Source: Antrodiella citrinella
Lineage: Eukaryota > Basidiomycota > Agaricomycetes > Polyporales > Steccherinaceae
Assembly: GCA_004802725.1 (NCBI GenBank)
Contig: SGPM01000256.1
Coordinates: 1 to 39,919, forward strand
Direction: 5' to 3'
DNA: 39,919 bases
The notes below the pieces were generated by a model, which worked only from the letters and a program-made list of their open reading frames with translations, searched no databases and was not told the origin of the DNA. The position numbers and the translations under genes are program-made. Shown one piece after another: positions 1-11,445 of the stretch; the first letter of the stretch is position 1; every line of letters starts with the position of its first letter.

Positions 1-643
1 CGAACGCCGTTATTCTGAGCTCAACAAATGGACGACATTGCGGTTAAACATGTTCCCTCTCATCCGCATCTTTTTACGGTGCAATTCAGAGAGGGCGCGT
101 TCAATTCTTCCCTGAGAGCTGCTAAGGTGAGTACTAAACGTCGGGACGAAATACGTACGGGTTCTGACAAGGGTGTCCGTACTTTCAGCCGTTCAAATTC
201 GGTGAGGTGCTTGCTCGTCGGTCCTTTTCTCAACATTCCCTTGACTGTCTCCTCACTTTGTGGGAAAAGCGGGGAGACCGTTGACCTGTCACTTGTGTTG
301 ATTACGTAATCAATGTCGAACAAATTTTCTTCGTCGCAGGTTTTTATATTCTGTATGGACTTCATCTACTCTGAGTTCATGAGACATCTGTATACGTCGT
401 ATGCGAGAATATTGTGATTGTTCTTGCTATGCATATTATATTGCTTCGCTGAGGATGAATACCAACCTCGGATTCGGCGTGAGAGCCAGCGTCTATGATA
501 TACTTTTCGGGCGACGTGCGACCTGCTCTTCTCTTCCTCTTCCCCACATCAATCATCTTGACTCTGAGACTCTACCCACCACTACTACATTTCTTTCATC
601 ACCGCCACCGTTATATCTTTCTCGACATATCTTTATTCTCGCC
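1..643. other. Left-edge stretch and promoter side of the Thp3 homologue
   Basis: No gene can be supported here. A frame open from the window edge (2-115, +) reads 37 codons and then stops. Its start, E-R-R-Y-S-E-L, vaguely recalls PX-domain motifs, but it is too short to call. Positions 525-600 are rich in CT and TCC tracts, which is typical of fungal promoters and 5' leaders just upstream of a start codon. Confidence 0.4.
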
Positions 644-2516
644 ATGTCTTCGGAAAGCTGGCCGCCTCAGCTAAAGTATATTTTCGCCGTGGCCTGACGT
701 CGCGCCACATTCTGACCGGTCGTGTTGCATCCACAGGGAATGGGTTGCCAAATGCCTTGGTCAAATGACGGATTCGAATAAAGAGGAAGCACAAGCTGAG
801 CTACGACAGGTAATTGCTGATTCTTTCGTTAACAAGGCCCTCTGGACTACCGACTGGGCGGGCGTACAACTGAAAAGGTCCGTGCATTTTACGATGTCAT
901 CTCTCATGTCTGCTGAACGTCTGCACAGTCTTGTTCCGAAACCGTTGAACGAGAACCCGTTCACCAACCTTAAACGTAAATTGTAAGCATTCTCCGACGG
1001 ATCGTTTTCACTTTTAGTCCCACTGACCGATCTTGGCTGCGCGTAGTAACGAGGCCAGTATCTCGGGTACCACTTCTATCACCCACAAGAAAACGAAGAA
1101 AACGAGCGTCGCAAAGTCTGCAGGGCACAATGCTCTTGATCCGAACGACTCCGCTGCGCTGAATCGTCGAGCTACTCGGTTTCAACGGGAGCACGCTATT
1201 GAACGACAGAAGGGCCTGAATGGCAATAACGGCCATGTATCTTCTATTCACGCGAATCCTTCCAACTCTCATCTCTTTCATAATTCTCGCTCTCAATCGC
1301 CATCTCTGGCGACCGACGATCCAGAAGCAGATCCAGTATGTCTACGTCGTTTCTGTCAGCTGCCCCATGTGGACTGACCTAAAGCATTTGTCAGAATGTG
1401 CCAAATTGGGACCGTTTCACTATTGTCGGGACTTCGAGGGAGCTCTTCAAGGATTACTTGCGTTTAACCTCAGTAAGTGTTACTCTCATACGGTTGTGCG
1501 AAATAATACTGAGCTGCTATATCTGTAGGAACCGAATCCCGAACAGATTCGTCCTCTGAATATTCTGAAGGATACCTTAGATCAATTGAAGACCCGTTGG
1601 CGCGAAAAGGCAAACTATAACTGGATCTGTAGTCAGTTTAAGAGTCTTCGTCAGGATTTGACTGTGCGTACTTTCCTCGTTCCCAAATTCTCTATTCGCA
1701 GGATCTGTGTGATGTCTTTCCCTTAGGTACAGCGCATCAAGAATGAGTTCACCGTCGGTGTGTACGAAATTCACGCTCGTATGGCCCTGGAAGTGGTAGG
1801 AGAAGCCATGTACCATTACTCGAAGCATATTAAGCTCCAGCTGTGACAGGGTGATATGGTCGAGTACAATCAGTGCCAAGCGATGCTCAGGAATCTCTAC
1901 GACCTGGGAATAACTGGGAAACATGAAGAATTCACGGCATATCGAATTCTGTTGCTTCTCCACGGCCGTAATCGAAGCGGTCAGTCCCTTCTGTTCTGTC
2001 GATTGTGTTTATGACATTCTGAATTTCTTCGCAGACTTGAATCTGTACGTAGGTCAGCTAACAGCTCAACAGAAGTCAATGCCCGCAGTGAAGCACGCGC
2101 TGGCGGTTCAACGAGCCCTCTCCCTTGGAAACTATCATGCCTTTTTCGATTTATACCTTAACGCCCCGAATATGGGGGCATATATCATGGACCATTTCAT
2201 TGATAGGGAGAGAATGAGGGCCCTCATCGTCATGACGAAGTCGTAAGTTCGTCTCTGACATCTCGGAGTCACATTACTGACAAGTCGTTGGCATAGATAT
2301 CTCACCTTACAGCTGGTATTCATACAATCCGAGCTGGCTTTTGAGACACCAGCCGAAGCGCGTACGTTCCTCAGCACACACGACGTCGCCAAGTTCTTCA
2401 AAAATGCGAACAGTCCTGATGAGGACGTGGTGCTGGAGTGCAGGGCTGCGCATGCAGTATTAACACAGGCGTTCGAAGAGAAATACCGCAAAGTGCAAAT
2501 TCGCGGCGCTGTTTAA
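644..2516 (+). CDS. THP3: SAC3/GANP-domain protein, Thp3 (LENG8-like) homologue
   Basis: Probable orthologue of yeast Thp3 and animal LENG8, nuclear proteins of the SAC3/GANP family that work with a PCI partner (Csn12) in transcription elongation and mRNA maturation. Ten exons join in frame to 451 aa: 644-675, 737-877, 929-982, 1047-1335, 1395-1472, 1529-1663, 1727-1795, 1850-1979, 2035-2242 and 2297-2516. The N-terminus has W-P-P-x-L-K-E-W and L-W-T-T-D-W-A-G-V-Q-L. A basic K-K-T-K-K linker and the R-R-x-x-R-F-Q-R-E-H block follow. The C-terminal half is the SAC3/GANP fold (N-P-E-Q-I-R-P, W-x-Q-F-K-S-L-R-Q-D-L-T, F-x-V-x-V-Y-E-x-H-A-R-x-A-L-E). The start is the first ATG after a CT-rich leader, and the length fits the family. 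The gene converges on SEN2. The family call is firm; the role is by homology. Confidence 0.93.
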
Positions 2517-2816
2517 CCGACCCTCTGGCCGTCCTGTCATATCTTCGGGTTCCCTTCTTGCCACCTCGTCCATTCTCATCTAGTCAATCGATTCTTCTGC
2601 TTTCCTTTCGTCCTTTCCATTCATCTTACACCAGCATCGACAACACTCTCGGGCGCTCAGGATGATGCCTGCTCACGACGTGTCCCACTGAAGGACATGT
2701 CCGTTGTCGACTCTTCGCACTTCGATGTTGCCGTCACGACATGTCCTTCCTGGTTCGCGTATGGTCTGAGTCGTCGCATCGGGCTCTCCAAGTCACGAGC
2801 ACGTCTGGCGACAAAT

Positions 2817-4230
2817 CTAGTCTCGCATGCGAGCTGGAATAAATCTCCGCAGGACCACTTCTCTTACAGAGTACAGACCGAGACATGCGGGGGAGGACAG
2901 GAGGGGTTGTGAGACGCGGGACGAGGAGGGGATTGTAACATATGTCAGAATCAACGTCTGTGCATGATTGTCAAGCTTGGTGTAATTATGTTAAATATGG
3001 AAGGCGTGCATACCTTTTGGACTTGGGAGTTGACACGGTTGATGGTGCTGAGCCATGACCAGGAGAATGGCGTGGTATTTGCGAGAGGGTAAGAGGACGA
3101 GTCCTTGTCTGCTGGATCCTCATATACTGGGATCACGAGGATGGCGAACCTGTGAGTTCATTTGAGCGAACGTCAAGTAGTAAATTGAGTTTCAGACGTA
3201 CTCAGCATGGTGGAAGACAGGGCCCCGCTTGTACAGCAGCAGGTCGACGCAAAACTTGATTCCAGATTTTATGACCCAACCCAAGGAGCGAAAATGATGA
3301 TACACGGCATAATTTACAAGGAAAGGGTTGTCAAATCGTTGTTCCGAAGGTGTGATAGTGTATGTTGGCTTCAAAGATGGTGTGAGACTATGGACGGTCT
3401 GGAAGGCCAGCCATATCTGATTCAGAGTGAGGGCTTCGTGCTGCAAGTCCTTCAATGTCAGTTGGGAGAAAACAAAGTGAATGAGTGAGAGACGTACGGT
3501 GTCAGGATCTAGAATGGTCAAACAATCCAATCCCCAGGCGAGGAAAAACGCTTCTGACAGCGTAAGCTGCAAATGCTCGACGTCCTCCAACGGTTCCTCC
3601 TCCTCATTTTCACCATCCAGGTCACCTTCCGGTGGGGAAGGCGGCCCTGATTCCGTCAGTGAATTCGGGTCCTGCGTTGGTTTCCACGTCGCTCCGGAAG
3701 GGATGACTGGCATAGCTGCTTCACGTCCCTCGACGAATGCAGCTTCCGCTTCCGCTGCAGCTTCTGCGAGGGCACGGGCGCGGTCCATCTTGAATTGCTT
3801 GCGTTCGTTTCTCCGTTTCTCCCGGATTTCTTCAGAGGTGAGGTCTTGTCACCATTTTTGTTCAGCATTGGATAACGCATGAATGTGGATGCGGTGGCTC
3901 ACATTTGCCAGCAGCTTTCCGCGCATTGACCTGTCTTGCGAACCAAGACGGTTCACTCCTCGATAGATCGCCCTTCCCGAAAAACCCTCGCGTCCAGAGA
4001 ATCTTGGCATCTTTAGTATCAAGGATCCACACCGAACGGGTAGCGACATCGAGTACGCCGGTGCAGTGCGGATTCAGGACCTGCGTGGTATTTATTCCGA
4101 CGAATGTGCATAGTTTGCCAGAGAGAGAAGGTTCTGGGTTAGCGAAGAGAAGGGGAAGAGCGGCAGCGTAGACTCTGTTGTTCTCGTTCTTGCGCCCTCC
4201 AAATTTCTTCGCACCAGAAGGACCAGGCAT
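2817..4230 (-). CDS. SEN2: tRNA-splicing endonuclease subunit Sen2 (catalytic)
   Basis: Catalytic subunit of the heterotetrameric tRNA-intron endonuclease, which cuts the 5' splice site of pre-tRNA introns. Five exons (4230-3903, 3844-3498, 3449-3202, 3149-3014, 2957-2817) join to 399 aa plus stop. The N-terminal part has W-x-R-G-F-F-G-K-G-x-L-S-R-S-E-P-S-W and T-S-E-E-I-R-E-K-R-R-x-E-R-K. A low-complexity acidic stretch follows. The C-terminal nuclease domain begins at Y-H-H-F-R-S-L-G-W. All three catalytic residues are visible: Tyr in L-L-L-Y-K-R-G-P, His in H-H-A-E-F eight residues later, and Lys in V-Q-K-T-L-I-L-T-Y-V. That Lys sits exactly at the last exon junction. The protein ends R-R-F-I-P-A-R-M-R-D, as in other Sen2 proteins. 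The gene is head-to-head with the dynein chain and convergent with THP3. Confidence 0.96.
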
Positions 4231-4418
4231 TGTTTGAGTTTTGAGAGGGAAAATGAGTTGAGTATGAGTGACTCGAAGGAAAGGCCCCTCGCGCCAACTT
4301 TTCGCGTCGATCATCGTGGCTCGATCTGGAATTGCTACATCTTTAGACGCGTACTGCTACTTTGTAGTAGATACCATCCAGTATCTGAACAACCGTATAC
4401 CCTCTTCTCACCATCACT
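4231..4418. promoter_or_regulatory. Shared bidirectional promoter region, SEN2 / dynein intermediate chain
   Basis: Only 188 bp separate the two divergent start codons, so the promoters and 5' leaders must overlap. No clear TATA box is visible on either side. Boundaries are inferred from the two start codons. Confidence 0.6.
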
Positions 4419-6946
4419 ATGTCGGACAGACGCAAGGAGATCGAGCTCAAAAAAGCCAAACTTGCAGAAATCCGCAAAGCTCGCGAGGACCGACAACGCG
4501 ACAACGAGCGCAGACAACAAGAAGTCGTATCCCTTTCACTTCCTCTCACTCAAACACCCAAACTCAACGCGTTCTTTCTCTTTAGGCACGCGGTGCAGGC
4601 CCCTCGGGTGCGCGTCGCGAACAGGACGTACACGACCTCGTCAGCTCGCTCATCGGCACCTCCAGCCCCAGCCGGCGCGGCGGTCTGAGCAGCAACTATG
4701 ATTCGCCTTCATCGTCCATACCTGGCACGCCTGTCGTTCAGACATCGTCCCTGCCCGGCCCCTCATCTCTCTCGCTTTCGGGGAGACTGAGCAGGTCGAG
4801 CGATGTGACGTCGGAGAGGCTTAGTCTGGGGACGACGATGGTGCAGAGCGTGGACGGTGGGACGGATCATGTCATGGATCGGTGAGTCTTTGCTATTCCA
4901 ACAAAGAGGTAAGACGTGTTCTGAGTGTAGGATTATAGCGTCATGACCCCTCGAATGGTCCCAGATCTCATAGACGTGGAGCAAGAGCTGTTTGAGTTGC
5001 CACAGCGGGTGAGTGGCAGTCTTTCCGATCAACGTATATGCTCATTGCTCACGCATGATATTGGTTATATAGGAACGCGTCACATACAACAAGGAGATCC
5101 AGACGATGGAAGCTGAGGTGGAGAATACTGGCCCGTTGGAAGAAGAGATCCGTGAGCGGATAAACCGGGAACATGAGGCTGCGGAGGCAGAACGGATCGC
5201 ACGAGAGAAGGAACTGGAAGAAGAGAGTATACAGTTGGACAAGGAGATTGAACAAGAAATTCGAGGTGCGTGCGGTCGTATCGAAGAGCTTCACGTGAAG
5301 CCTGCTGAACAAAGAAATAGAGATGACGGAGGAAGAGAAACATACGGTGTTCTCAGCACCAGAGTTCCTCGAATTCTTGGAGCAGTCTACAAAGATTGTT
5401 CAGCGGGCTCTGAATGATAATTACGACTACACGCGAGATTATACCATTGGTGCAGAGACGGGAGGGTAAGCCACACATGCTATCATTTCAGTGATACCCA
5501 TGCCCATTACCTTTACAGTGATGATTCCGAGGGTCGCCGCGTAAAGCGTATCTGTGCATTCTATGATGAGCATTACGGCAAGAACAGGTCGATAACGGAT
5601 ATTGACTGGTCTCCAAAGGTAAGAGTATAGCGTGGAAATTAAGACGCATCAAGCTCACTACGTTGTAGTACCCCGAACTCAGTTGTGCCTCGTATAACAA
5701 GAACCCGGCTGCGCTAAACGAACCTGACGGTATTGTCGCTGTATGGAACATGCATCTCCTCGAACGACCTGAGTTCGTGTTCCATTCTCAGGTAGATCTT
5801 ATCATGTGTCGGTTTCGTCTCATACTGACTCTACCCAGTCAGATGTGCTGTCTGTCACCTTCTCACCGTTCCATTCCAATTTGATCTTTGGAGGTACATA
5901 TTCTGGTCAAATTCTTCTATGGGACACACGGTCGAAGCATCTGCCTGTGCTGAAGACGCCTTTGTCGGCATCCGGCCACACGCATCCCGTCTACGCTATG
6001 CAGATGGTCGGTACACAGAACGCACACAACCTGATCACGAGCAGCACAGACGGAATGGTGTGCAGTTGGCTTGTGGACATGCTGGCCCAACCACAGGTAT
6101 GCAACTCAGAAGCTTCAGCTCGTAAACCCTGACAAACGTTCTCTAGGAAACACTGGAGTTGGTCCACGCGGGGCACAACAAGACGGGTGAAGTCGCGATC
6201 ACAACGCTGGACTTCCCAGACAACGAGACGACGACGTTCTGGGTAGGGACAGAAGAAGGCAATGTCTATCAGGCGAACCGATATGACCGCGCGGGAGCGA
6301 AAGCCGGGTTGAACCAATACGACGTGTACAAAGGGCACTCAGGACCCGTGACGGGTCTGCACTTCCACCCTCTCATTGGTCAGGTAGACTTTTCGGATTT
6401 GTTCTTGACATGCTCGGTGGACTGGACGGTGAAGTTGTGGCGCGCAAAGTCTCTGGCAAAACCAAGCACTGCGGCAAACAATATTTCACCGGTGTATTCG
6501 TTCGATGAGGCAGACGATTATGTGTACGATGTCAAGTGGCACCCGGGACACCCCGCGGTATTTGGGACTGTGGATGGATCTGGGAAGTTCGATCTTTGGA
6601 ACCTGAATGCAGATACTGAGGTGCGTGACCGGCCGGGATGGTTGCCCATCTTCCTTCTCTATATCGCGATATTGAATGAAGTTGTCAGGTGCCTGTTGTG
6701 TCTACGACGGTGAGCCCCGGACGGGCTATCAATAAGCTGCGGTGGGACCACAAGGAGGGCCGGCGCGCGGCTGTGGGCGGCAGTGACGGAAAACTTTACA
6801 TTTACGACATCGGGGACATGGCGCTCCCCCGGGAGACGGAGTGGACGGACCTGCAAAAGACGGTTGCAGGGATGATGGGTGGCGGCGGAGCGCAGACGAA
6901 TGGGGTTACAGAGACGGACGGGGCGAGGATTGTGGCTGGTCGGTAG
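4419..6946 (+). CDS. Cytoplasmic dynein intermediate chain (WD40)
   Basis: Intermediate chain of cytoplasmic dynein 1, which links the heavy chains to light chains and to dynactin p150. Ten exons join in frame to 675 aa: 4419-4523, 4586-4881, 4939-5008, 5073-5265, 5315-5465, 5519-5618, 5669-5791, 5839-6096, 6147-6620 and 6689-6946. Residues 1-35 are the charged dynactin-binding helix ([16 protein letters not shown]). A Ser/Gly-rich linker with the light-chain region follows. Next comes a second Glu-rich coiled coil (about 155-225), then a seven-bladed WD40 propeller over the C-terminal half ([38 protein letters not shown]). The acceptor at 4938 was chosen over the earlier AG at 4930 because the latter leads straight to a stop. 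Length fits fungal members (e.g. Aspergillus NudI). Confidence 0.95.
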
Positions 6947-7214
6947 TGTAGTCAGAATAGTATCCGGTGGTAGTGTCCATCGTGCGCCCACAGCTACGAC
7001 GCCGGTGTTTTCCGTGACTCGGTCGGCGGATAGCCTTGCATCTTTTCGGGTGTTCCGCTCTCGCGCTCGACGGAACCAAATGGACCGCCAAGTCTCGACA
7101 GTCGAGGGACAATGTGAAACCTCAGAATGCTCAAAAGGCGCGGTCAAAAGGCGAGGAAACCGAGACGCCTCCACAAACGCGCACGGAACCCCGGGATCTG
7201 TCACGTGGTCACGT

Positions 7215-7334
7215 ATGGGTCTTCGTCTTCATAACCACCACCTCCTTCGTTCTCTCTCCCTCCGTTCCCTCCTCTCCTTCTCGTCGCCGCGCCCAACGTT
7301 CTCGACACCCTTCACGTCCCCCATCGTCCGCAAC
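7215..7334 (+). other. Candidate alternative N-terminus: mitochondrial presequence of the aminotransferase
   Basis: Forty codons upstream of the canonical ATG at 7335, in the same frame and without a stop, begin with an ATG at 7215. The encoded stretch is rich in Leu, Ser, Arg and His, with no Asp or Glu, and starts M-G-L-R-L-H-N-H-H-L-L-R-S-L-S-L-R. This has the make-up of an amphipathic mitochondrial targeting peptide. Alternative starts with and without a mitochondrial leader are known for animal AGT; use here is inferred. Confidence 0.55.
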
Positions 7335-9378
7335 ATGTCCGCATTCAAGCAGGTACGCATCTCCCGCCACAGTCTAGAAGTATCACTCTCTCTAATTCTA
7401 TGCCACCTTCACTTTACTTCAGGAAAGCCACAAGTGCGTTCATATCTCATTCCAGTTATTTGTTCACAATTGCTCACATCCACCCTTCACAGGCTTCTTG
7501 TGTACGTATGATATGCAAACTCTTTTGAGCAATCGTTCGTTAATCCATGATCTGCAGTATTCCCGGTCCGATCGAAGGTAGGCTCTTTAGCCAGTGCATA
7601 TATGCGGTGTAGCCCTAATTCATCGATCACACCCCTTTCTAGTCACCGATGAGGTACGTCCTCGGAGGCTTGTTCACTGTTTCTCGTGTTCACCAGCGCA
7701 TACACCCAGGTTCTGTACGCGAACGCGTATCCTCCAGTAGCCCACACCTCTGCCGAATTCATTCCAGTATTGGGAGACAGCATACGGTTGACACGGTGAG
7801 TCACATTCGTTCCGCGTACATTGACGGAGGCTAATTAGGTTCCAGGGAGGTTCTATACACGAAGGACGCTCAGATCTTCCTCATTGCTGGTTCTGGTACT
7901 TTGGGATGGGACCAGGTGAGCTCCTCGGAGCGCTTTCAGCTTCGCCCCCACATTCATCTCGCTGCGTCCAGACGTCGGCCAACTTGGTCGAGTCCGGTGA
8001 CAACGTCCTTGTTCTCAACAGCGGTTATTTCGGTGACAGCTTCACTGAATGGTACGCAGCATAGCCCCCTCTTACTGTTTTCACGCTCACACAAATCTAT
8101 ACTTAGTTTAAGGGCGTACGGCGCGAAAGTAGATGAGATCCGGGCAGACTTTGGCAACGCGATCACACAAGCTCAGCTCGAGAAGGCCTTGGCGGCGAAG
8201 AAGTACAAGCTCGTCGCGTTCACCCATGTAGACACGTCGACAGGTACGCCCGTGACTCCTTATTCTGTCTGTCACCACCAATGCAAGCTTACATCTCCTC
8301 CAGCCGTGCTGTCCGACGCCAAAATGATCGGGGAGACGACCAGGCGGGTGTCCCCTCAGACTCTGGTGAGCATAATATGTGTATGCGGCTCTTTGCCCCG
8401 TCGTTGATTTTTCGTCTGCAGGTGGTGCTTGATGGTGTTTGTTCCGTTGCAAGCGAAGAGATCCGCATGGATGCCTGGGGCATTGACGTCGTCCTATCGG
8501 CCAGTCAGAAGGGTCTCGGTGCTCCCCCTGGTCTGTGCATCGTCGCCGCCAGCCGGAAAGCCATTACAGTACGTGTTAGATGCAGGCTCTATCTCGACAA
8601 GGATATCCTAACAACATGTACAGGTGTTCGAGAAGCGTGTGTCTCCTGTTGCCGGCTACTATGCAAGCTGGAAGAAGTTGGTAGAATTCCATCTTACCCA
8701 TCGTTTCAGCCACTGACCTTACAACCAGGTGGATCCCTGTCATGAACGCTTACGAGGCCGGCAAGCCCATGTACTTCGCTACCCCGCCCGTCAATCTTGT
8801 TCGCGCATACCGTCAATCTCTCTTCGAAATCACCAGCGGTAACGTATCCCTACAAGAACGCTTTGCTCTTCACAGAGAGACAAAGGCTCGCATTACAGCT
8901 GCTGTCAAGGAGCTTGGCTTGAGGGAGGTTCCACAGGACAAGTCTATTTCTGCGAATGGCATGTCCGCGGTACGTGCATGCATAATCTCTACTTGCAGTT
9001 GAAATTCATCAATCTGACGGGTCGCTCGCAGATATATCTTCCGGATGGTGTAGGTGTAGCGGACCTCGTACCCCGGATGGCAGCACGAGGCGTCATTGTC
9101 ACTGGTGGTCTCCATAAGGATACCAAAGGTTCGCATCCTTCCTGCCTCTCTTCCCTAATCTATTCATACTCACCATCATATAAATTCAGACAAGTATTTC
9201 CGTATCGGGTATGTCTCCTCATCTCTTACTCTCTGCAAACGAACGATAATCGCTGATGCATTTGTGATGCAACAGCCATATGGGGACGACAGCAGTGAAC
9301 AAGCAACGTGGAGATATCGACAAGGTCATCGCAGTCTTGACAGAAGTGGTGAACGAAGTCAGAAAGCAGAATGCGTAA
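7215..9378 (+). CDS. AGX1: Alanine-glyoxylate / serine-pyruvate aminotransferase (class V, PLP)
   Basis: PLP enzyme that transfers an amino group from alanine (or serine) to glyoxylate, giving glycine. Sixteen exons join to 387 aa from the ATG at 7335, or 427 aa from the in-frame ATG at 7215. Exons: 7335-7352, 7423-7433, 7493-7501, 7558-7577, 7643-7653, 7710-7795, 7846-7915, 7972-8051, 8107-8243, 8304-8365, 8422-8568, 8624-8676, 8729-8969, 9032-9128, 9190-9208 and 9276-9378. Family motifs: I-P-G-P-I-E-V-T, G-S-G-T-L-G-W, H-V-D-T-S-T, D-x-V-x-S-x-x-S-E, the PLP-lysine motif S-A-S-Q-K-G-L-G-A-P-P-G-L, and R-I-G-H-M-G. The end (R-K-Q-N-A) is not a peroxisomal PTS1. The 5' exons are unusually short. 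The donor at 8677 (GTTGGT) is weak but required by the frame. Confidence 0.95.
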
Positions 9379-10254
9379 GGAATAAACCAATCACCTTTTT
9401 TGTATTACAAGGTTGTTGAAAGCTCATCTCATATTTTGGAATTGCGACAAATGTGTTTGTGGACCGTCCCGTCGTGTCAAAAATTCGTGTAAAACGTTTT
9501 CGAATTTCGCGTTCCATTAGACCCGAAACCGAATCAACCACGACCACGACCAAAAGTCGCAGCACCAACGTGGCTACACCGTGTTATGTCCGCACAATGA
9601 CCGCGAGCAGCAAACTCTAGCCGGCGGAGGCCCACCACGCAGGAGGACGGAGACGGAACAGCGGAGCGGGGACGGGGAGGCGTTGGGGGATAGCAATATA
9701 TGCTACTTATAGCCTCAGCTATAGGGTTGGTGTTTGATTGTCTGCTATTTATTCGCGATTGGACATACACTTGGATTTTCTTTCTTCGTCACATTCACTC
9801 TAGCTTGCCTGCATGAGAGGTACAATACATAGAGCCAGAGAAGGCTGAATAATTTATCATACCCTGATTGACGGTCTTCCACCGTTTCGCCCCGAAAAGT
9901 TGTACTGTACTCTTAGGACTCCATCCCCGCACAGCTAGGCTATAAGCTGGTGCCACTTGCGGCATACACCCACGTACACTCTACTCTGTATGTTGAAACG
10001 TCGATATTACGGCGGGTCCGGAACCGACGGCTCGCTTGATGTTCTTGTAATCTTACGTTCCGGAACTTCCGGTACCGGAGGCTATCGTGCTCATGACAGC
10101 AGTCTCATTCGCTTTCTCATCGGAAAAGTCAACACACTATTGCATACATGACGATGAATAGGAGGGAAAATAGTATGTTTACATCACTGTTCGATATGCG
10201 TCCATCGTCGATGTGAATACCGCCCCGTCGCCAGGCTCGCTTCGCTCTCGCCAC
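9379..10254. other. Intergenic, no gene seen
   Basis: Convergent 3' ends of the aminotransferase and the 374-aa gene. No frame has homology or splice logic that I can support. A GC-rich run of TTCCGGAA-type palindromes lies at about 10059-10082. Confidence 0.5.
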
Positions 10255-11445
10255 TCACTTCTGTTCTTTGAGCCCAGCTTCCTCGAACACTTTGAACTTT
10301 CGATTGAAGGTATCGCTTTTTGCGAAGTCACGGGGTATTCCAAAGAACTGGATGAGGAGAGGAAAGATGGTGTGACCAGTGCAGATCACGTCGGTACTGT
10401 CTTCGAATTTGCTCTTTAGGGTTAATAGGGTATCAGCAAATGTCAGCCCGGCAGGTCCGGGGAACTCGAGGAGACGTTGAGTAGCATCGCCAAAATAGAC
10501 TTCAGATATATAGAACTGTTGATTGTAGTCTGCTTTTACAGCCTTTACTTGCTGGAGAGTATTTTTATTTTGTTGGTTAAGCCGCCGCATGTCGTGTGCA
10601 AAGAACAGTAGTTTGAGCCACAGGTCGGATGGATCGTCACGAAGTTCTTGGAGAGTGACAGAATGTGCCTTCAGTGCCATTGCACCTCGCATGAACATTT
10701 CCCGAAGTTCCTGTGCGTCTGAAGTATTAAAGTGTCAGACCAGTCACAAGTAAGAGAGCGCGAGCGCGATACTGACGTGTGTGGCCGCGGCACAGGCATC
10801 TGAGCCTATCTCAGAACAGCTCTCAGAACCCCCTTCATCCGCTGCTTTGATTTGGATAGAGAAGATCGACTGCCCTTTCCGCTCCATTGATCTCATGAAC
10901 GCAACCAATGTCGCTGCATCTACTCTGATGCTCACTTTGTCGTCCGCAATTTTTACGACATCAGCAAGTGACATCTCTGTGATATGATCCAATGTCAATG
11001 GGTCCCTGAGGTTCTGACGGGCTGGCAAAGCCGTCGGCGGAGAGTCCAGCATGGCTGTCAGCCCCTCGACATCGATCGGGGAGCTATTAGGGCTGTCTTC
11101 CAGCGTAGGTCGAACCACAATAATGAGCCGCTCTCGTCTAGGTTCTGTCAGATGATAGTTGATGATGAAGTCCTGCATATATGAGCTATCGACACGAAAG
11201 TATGCCATTTGTTCAGCGCCAGCGTAGACTGTGTTCAGTGTGTTGCTAGGGATCTCGAGACCTTGAATGTCGCCAGAAGTCTGTCCCACCAAGCTTGAGA
11301 AGCTTACGGAAGCAATAGGCTGAGTAGTTCTCTTCAGGGAGCCGCCACTTTTCTTGTAGTCATAGATGAGCTCTGCGACCAACGGAGTATCCAGCTCGTC
11401 GGATGCGGGGCCGGGGATCAAGTTGGAGGAAGAGCTGCTAGCCAT
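10255..11445 (-). CDS. Conserved-looking hypothetical protein, 374 aa
   Basis: I do not recognise the family. Two exons (11445-10777 and 10710-10255) join in frame to 374 aa; the acceptor at 10711 is the one that keeps the frame. The protein starts with a Ser run (M-A-S-S-S-S-S). It continues as a well-mixed sequence with alternating hydrophobic segments (L-V-A-E-L-I-Y-D-Y, F-I-I-N-Y-H-L, L-I-I-V-V-R-P). The second half is helix-rich (L-W-L-K-L-L-F-F-A-H-D-M-R-R-L-N-Q-Q-N-K). It has no signal peptide or clear membrane segment, so it is probably a soluble intracellular protein. The last codons read CAG-AAG-TGA-GTG, so the stop lies inside a strong donor-like sequence (AA|GTGAGT). A further 3' exon cannot be excluded. 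Confidence 0.75.

Noticed and set aside
2..115. Open frame from the left edge that faintly resembles a PX-domain motif
   Set aside because: It has only 37 codons, no confirmed splice site and a chance-level motif.
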